Shown: piece after piece, positions 7,044 to 8,981 of the stretch | Layout of the letters: each line of letters starts with the position of its first letter | How positions within the stretch are numbered: position 1 is the first letter of the stretch | Source: Planctomycetota bacterium | GTDB lineage: Bacteria; Planctomycetota; Phycisphaerae; Phycisphaerales; UBA1924 | Length of the DNA stretch: 8,981 bases | NCBI GenBank assembly: GCA_017303565.1 | Contig: JAFLCM010000074.1 | Span: 1-8,981, forward strand | Direction of reading: 5' to 3' | Notes under the pieces: generated by a model | Databases searched by the model: none | What the model was told of the DNA's origin: nothing | Seen by the model: only the letters and a program-made list of their open reading frames with translations | Position numbers and translations under genes: made by a program

Positions 7044-7069
7044 CCGCGCCGGACGCCGCCGGGTAGATT
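7040..7069 (+). promoter_or_regulatory. Candidate promoter of comEC overlapping the pgpH stop codon
   Basis: GTGACC (7040-7045) matches four of six -35 consensus bases. It is followed after 18 bases by TAGATT (7064-7069), a four-of-six match to the -10 consensus. The -35 includes the pgpH stop codon TGA. Transcription starting about seven bases after the -10 would begin at or next to the ATG at 7077, giving an almost leaderless mRNA. This fits the lack of a clear Shine-Dalgarno site there. It is a pattern match only. Confidence 0.4.
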
Positions 7070-7076
7070 GGCATGC

Positions 7077-8981
7077 ATGGACCAGTCCCGGGCGGCGGAC
7101 GAGGGCGGCGTCCCGTGGCGTGAACGCCGGGGATTCGTCGTCTTCGCGCTGCTCGCGCTCGGGTTCGCGGTCGCGGAAAGCGGATTGCTCGGCCGCGCAC
7201 TGCCCTGGGGAGGGCTCGGCTGTGCCGCGGCGTGCGCGGTGGCGGCAACGCTGCTCAGGGGTTGGGCCTGCCGCGTGACGCTGATGGTGTCGGTCGTCGC
7301 GCTGGGCGCGGCGTGGTTTTCCTGGCGGTGCGACCGGCTGCCCGCGGACACGCTCCGCCTGCCCTGGGATGCCGAATCCGTGATGATCGAGGTGGAGGCC
7401 CTCGCCCGCGAGCGCCCCGAGATCGTTGCGCAGCGCGCGGACCCCTACTCGGAACCCGGGCGCGCGGGAGCGCCGTGGCGCTTCGAGGCTTCCGTGGTGC
7501 GCGCCGTCCGGGGCGACGCTTCGGTCGTCCCCGTGTCGGGGCTCCTGACCGTTTCGTGCGAGATCGAGCCGGTCGGAGTGGCGGCGGGCGACACAGTGCG
7601 GCTGCGAGGCTTTGCGCGGGGCGTGACGTCGGCGATGAATCCCGGCGAACCCGACCGGGCACGCATCGCGCGCCAGGACGGACGGGCCGGATCGATGCGC
7701 ATCCCGGAGCAGGGGGTGTGCGAGAAAGTCGAGCGGGCCGGCGGGAGCGCCGGCGGCGTGGTCGAGTGGGCGCAGGGCGCATGGCTGGCGCTGCGCCAGC
7801 GCGTCCGCGACGCCGCGTCCAGCGCCTTGGGCGTCGGCGACACCGCCGACCGCGAGTCCGACGCGCTCCTCCGCCTGATGCTGCTGGGCGAGCGCGAGAG
7901 CCACGCCGACGACCTGTTCGGCGCCTTCGCCCGCGCGGGACTCGCCCACGTCCTGAGCGTCAGCGGCGTCAACCTCACGATCCTCGCCGCGTGCACCGTC
8001 GGCCTGCTGCGACTGCTCACCGACCGCCCGCGGATCGAGGGCGCGCTGCTGTCGGTCGTCGTCCTGGTGTTCCTGCTCGTCACCCCCGCGGAGGCGCCGA
8101 TTGTTCGCGCCGGCTTGATGGTGCTGGTCTATTGTGCCGCCGAGCTCGCGGGGCGGCGCTACGACCGGCTGAACACGCTCGCGCTCGCGGCGTGCGTGAC
8201 CATCCTCTACCGCCCCATGGACCTGTGGGCCCCGGGCTTCCAGTTGTCGTACCTGGGCGTCGGCGCCCTCATCTGGTTGACGCGCCCGCTTCGCACGCGC
8301 CTGTTCGGCTCGGCGCTGGGCGTGGAGGAGACCGGCGCGGGCCTTCGCGGCCTGCTTCTGCGGGCGTTCGAGTGGTTCAAGACCTTCGTCGCCGCCGCGC
8401 TGTGCGCTTGGGCGATCTCGACGCCGGTGGTGCTGTGGCACACCGGGACCGTTTCGCCCGTGGGGCCGCTGGCGAACGTGGTGGCGGCGCCGCTGGTGGC
8501 GGTCATCAGCGCCGCCGGGTACGCGGGACTGATCGTCGGCGCCGCGGCGCCGTCCGTCGGCGGGCTGATCCTCGACGCCGTCCGCGTGCCGGGCGAATGG
8601 CTCATCACCACGGCCCGGGCGATGGAATCGCTTCCCGGCGGCGTCCTGTATCTGGGGTGGGTGAGCGCCGCGTGGTGCGCGGGCATGACCGCGTGGACCG
8701 TGTGGTGGATCCTCCGAGGCTGGTCGCGACGATGCGGCCTTGCGCTCGCGGGGCTGGCGGTGTGGTTCGGCGTGGAAACATGGGCGTGGCCGGCCAACAG
8801 CGCGCCGCGGCGCGAAGCGGCCGCCATCCGCCTCACCGGCGGCGGCGCGACCGTCGTCCGCTCGGGCGGCGAGGCCATCCTGATCGACTGCGGCGGCGAC
8901 TGGGCGGGCGCGGGGCGCGTCACGATCCCCCGAGCGGCGCGCCGACTCGGCGCGGCGCGGGTGCAGACCGTGGTGCTCACC
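7077..8981 (+). CDS. comEC: ComEC/Rec2 family DNA uptake channel protein, 3' end cut by window edge
   Basis: The frame runs open for 635 codons from ATG 7077 to the last base, with no stop. Residues about 20-82 hold two or three TM helices. A soluble DUF4131/OB-like region follows (about 83-230), including the MNPGEPDRARIARQ motif (187-200, usually NPGxFDxxxYL). The Competence domain (about 260-550) contains GLAHVLSVSGVNLTIL (288-303), RAGLMVL (344-350), AGRRYDRLNTLALA (358-371) and PGFQLSYLGVGALI (386-399), all characteristic of ComEC. Residues 580-635 begin the C-terminal metallo-beta-lactamase domain (AILIDCGGD, 600-608), ending at TVVLT just where the HxHxDH motif normally follows. ComEC forms the inner-membrane channel carrying single-stranded DNA into the cytoplasm during natural transformation. 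The gene starts 33 bases after pgpH. An ATG at 7073 is out of frame and closes quickly. Whether the nuclease-like C-terminus is complete cannot be seen. Confidence 0.95.
   Translation, partial: MDQSRAADEGGVPWRERRGFVVFALLALGFAVAESGLLGRALPWGGLGCAAACAVAATLLRGWACRVTLMVSVVALGAAWFSWRCDRLPADTLRLPWDAESVMIEVEALARERPEIVAQRADPYSEPGRAGAPWRFEASVVRAVRGDASVVPVSGLLTVSCEIEPVGVAAGDTVRLRGFARGVTSAMNPGEPDRARIARQDGRAGSMRIPEQGVCEKVERAGGSAGGVVEWAQGAWLALRQRVRDAASSALGVGDTADRESDALLRLMLLGERESHADDLFGAFARAGLAHVLSVSGVNLTILAACTVGLLRLLTDRPRIEGALLSVVVLVFLLVTPAEAPIVRAGLMVLVYCAAELAGRRYDRLNTLALAACVTILYRPMDLWAPGFQLSYLGVGALIWLTRPLRTRLFGSALGVEETGAGLRGLLLRAFEWFKTFVAAALCAWAISTPVVLWHTGTVSPVGPLANVVAAPLVAVISAAGYAGLIVGAAAPSVGGLILDAVRVPGEWLITTARAMESLPGGVLYLGWVSAAWCAGMTAWTVWWILRGWSRRCGLALAGLAVWFGVETWAWPANSAPRREAAAIRLTGGGATVVRSGGEAILIDCGGDWAGAGRVTIPRAARRLGAARVQTVVLT

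Noticed and set aside
5207..7066. 619-codon plus-strand frame inside pgpH in another register
   Set aside because: It is almost entirely Arg/Ala/Gly/Pro and overlaps the true pgpH frame, which carries the HD motifs.
6531..8441. 636-codon minus-strand open frame across pgpH and comEC
   Set aside because: It is antisense to the HD domain and the ComEC competence domain. The composition (Arg, Gln, His, Gly rich) is typical of a shadow frame.

Overview
The window is GC-rich (roughly 70% G+C) and densely coding. It carries five genes complete at their 3' ends and one gene cut by the right edge. The organism looks like a planctomycete, perhaps of the Phycisphaerae. This rests on GC-rich codon use, weak or absent Shine-Dalgarno sites before several genes, an adjacent phoH/pgpH pair and a secreted fasciclin-repeat protein. 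It is an inference from style and context; no rRNA or other marker is present.

Left part (1-2949): a plus-strand gene (18-1346, possibly starting left of the window) encodes a helical protein ending in a DUF2325-like domain. It converges on a minus-strand gene (1437-2708) for a secreted protein with two FAS1 (fasciclin) domains and an unassigned C-terminal domain. A perfect 10-bp GC-rich stem at 1369-1398 lies between the two stops. Upstream of the FAS1 gene on the same strand is a small predicted lipoprotein gene (2950-3450). A short hairpin with a T-tract lies just after its stop, so the two are probably separate transcripts.

Middle and right part (3451-8981): a short divergent intergenic region with a TAGAAT element precedes phoH (3557-4705), which overlaps pgpH (4698-7043) by eight bases. 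PgpH is a multi-TM protein with a cytoplasmic HD domain of the cyclic-di-AMP phosphodiesterase type, with all expected metal ligands present. comEC/rec2 begins 33 bp after pgpH and runs off the right edge just before the metallo-beta-lactamase HxHxDH motif would be expected. A promoter-like GTGACC-18-TAGATT overlaps the pgpH stop and would give comEC an almost leaderless transcript.

Functionally, phoH/pgpH is a widespread housekeeping pair (RNA-associated ATPase and second-messenger turnover). ybeY, which commonly follows this pair in other bacteria, is absent here and comEC (DNA uptake channel) occupies the place. The FAS1 protein and the lipoprotein are probably envelope or extracellular proteins. 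I see no mobile element, CRISPR array, RNA gene or clear novel multi-gene system. The less ordinary items are the unassigned C-terminal domain of the FAS1 protein, the DUF2325-like protein, the apparent leaderless start of comEC and the unclear start of the lipoprotein.
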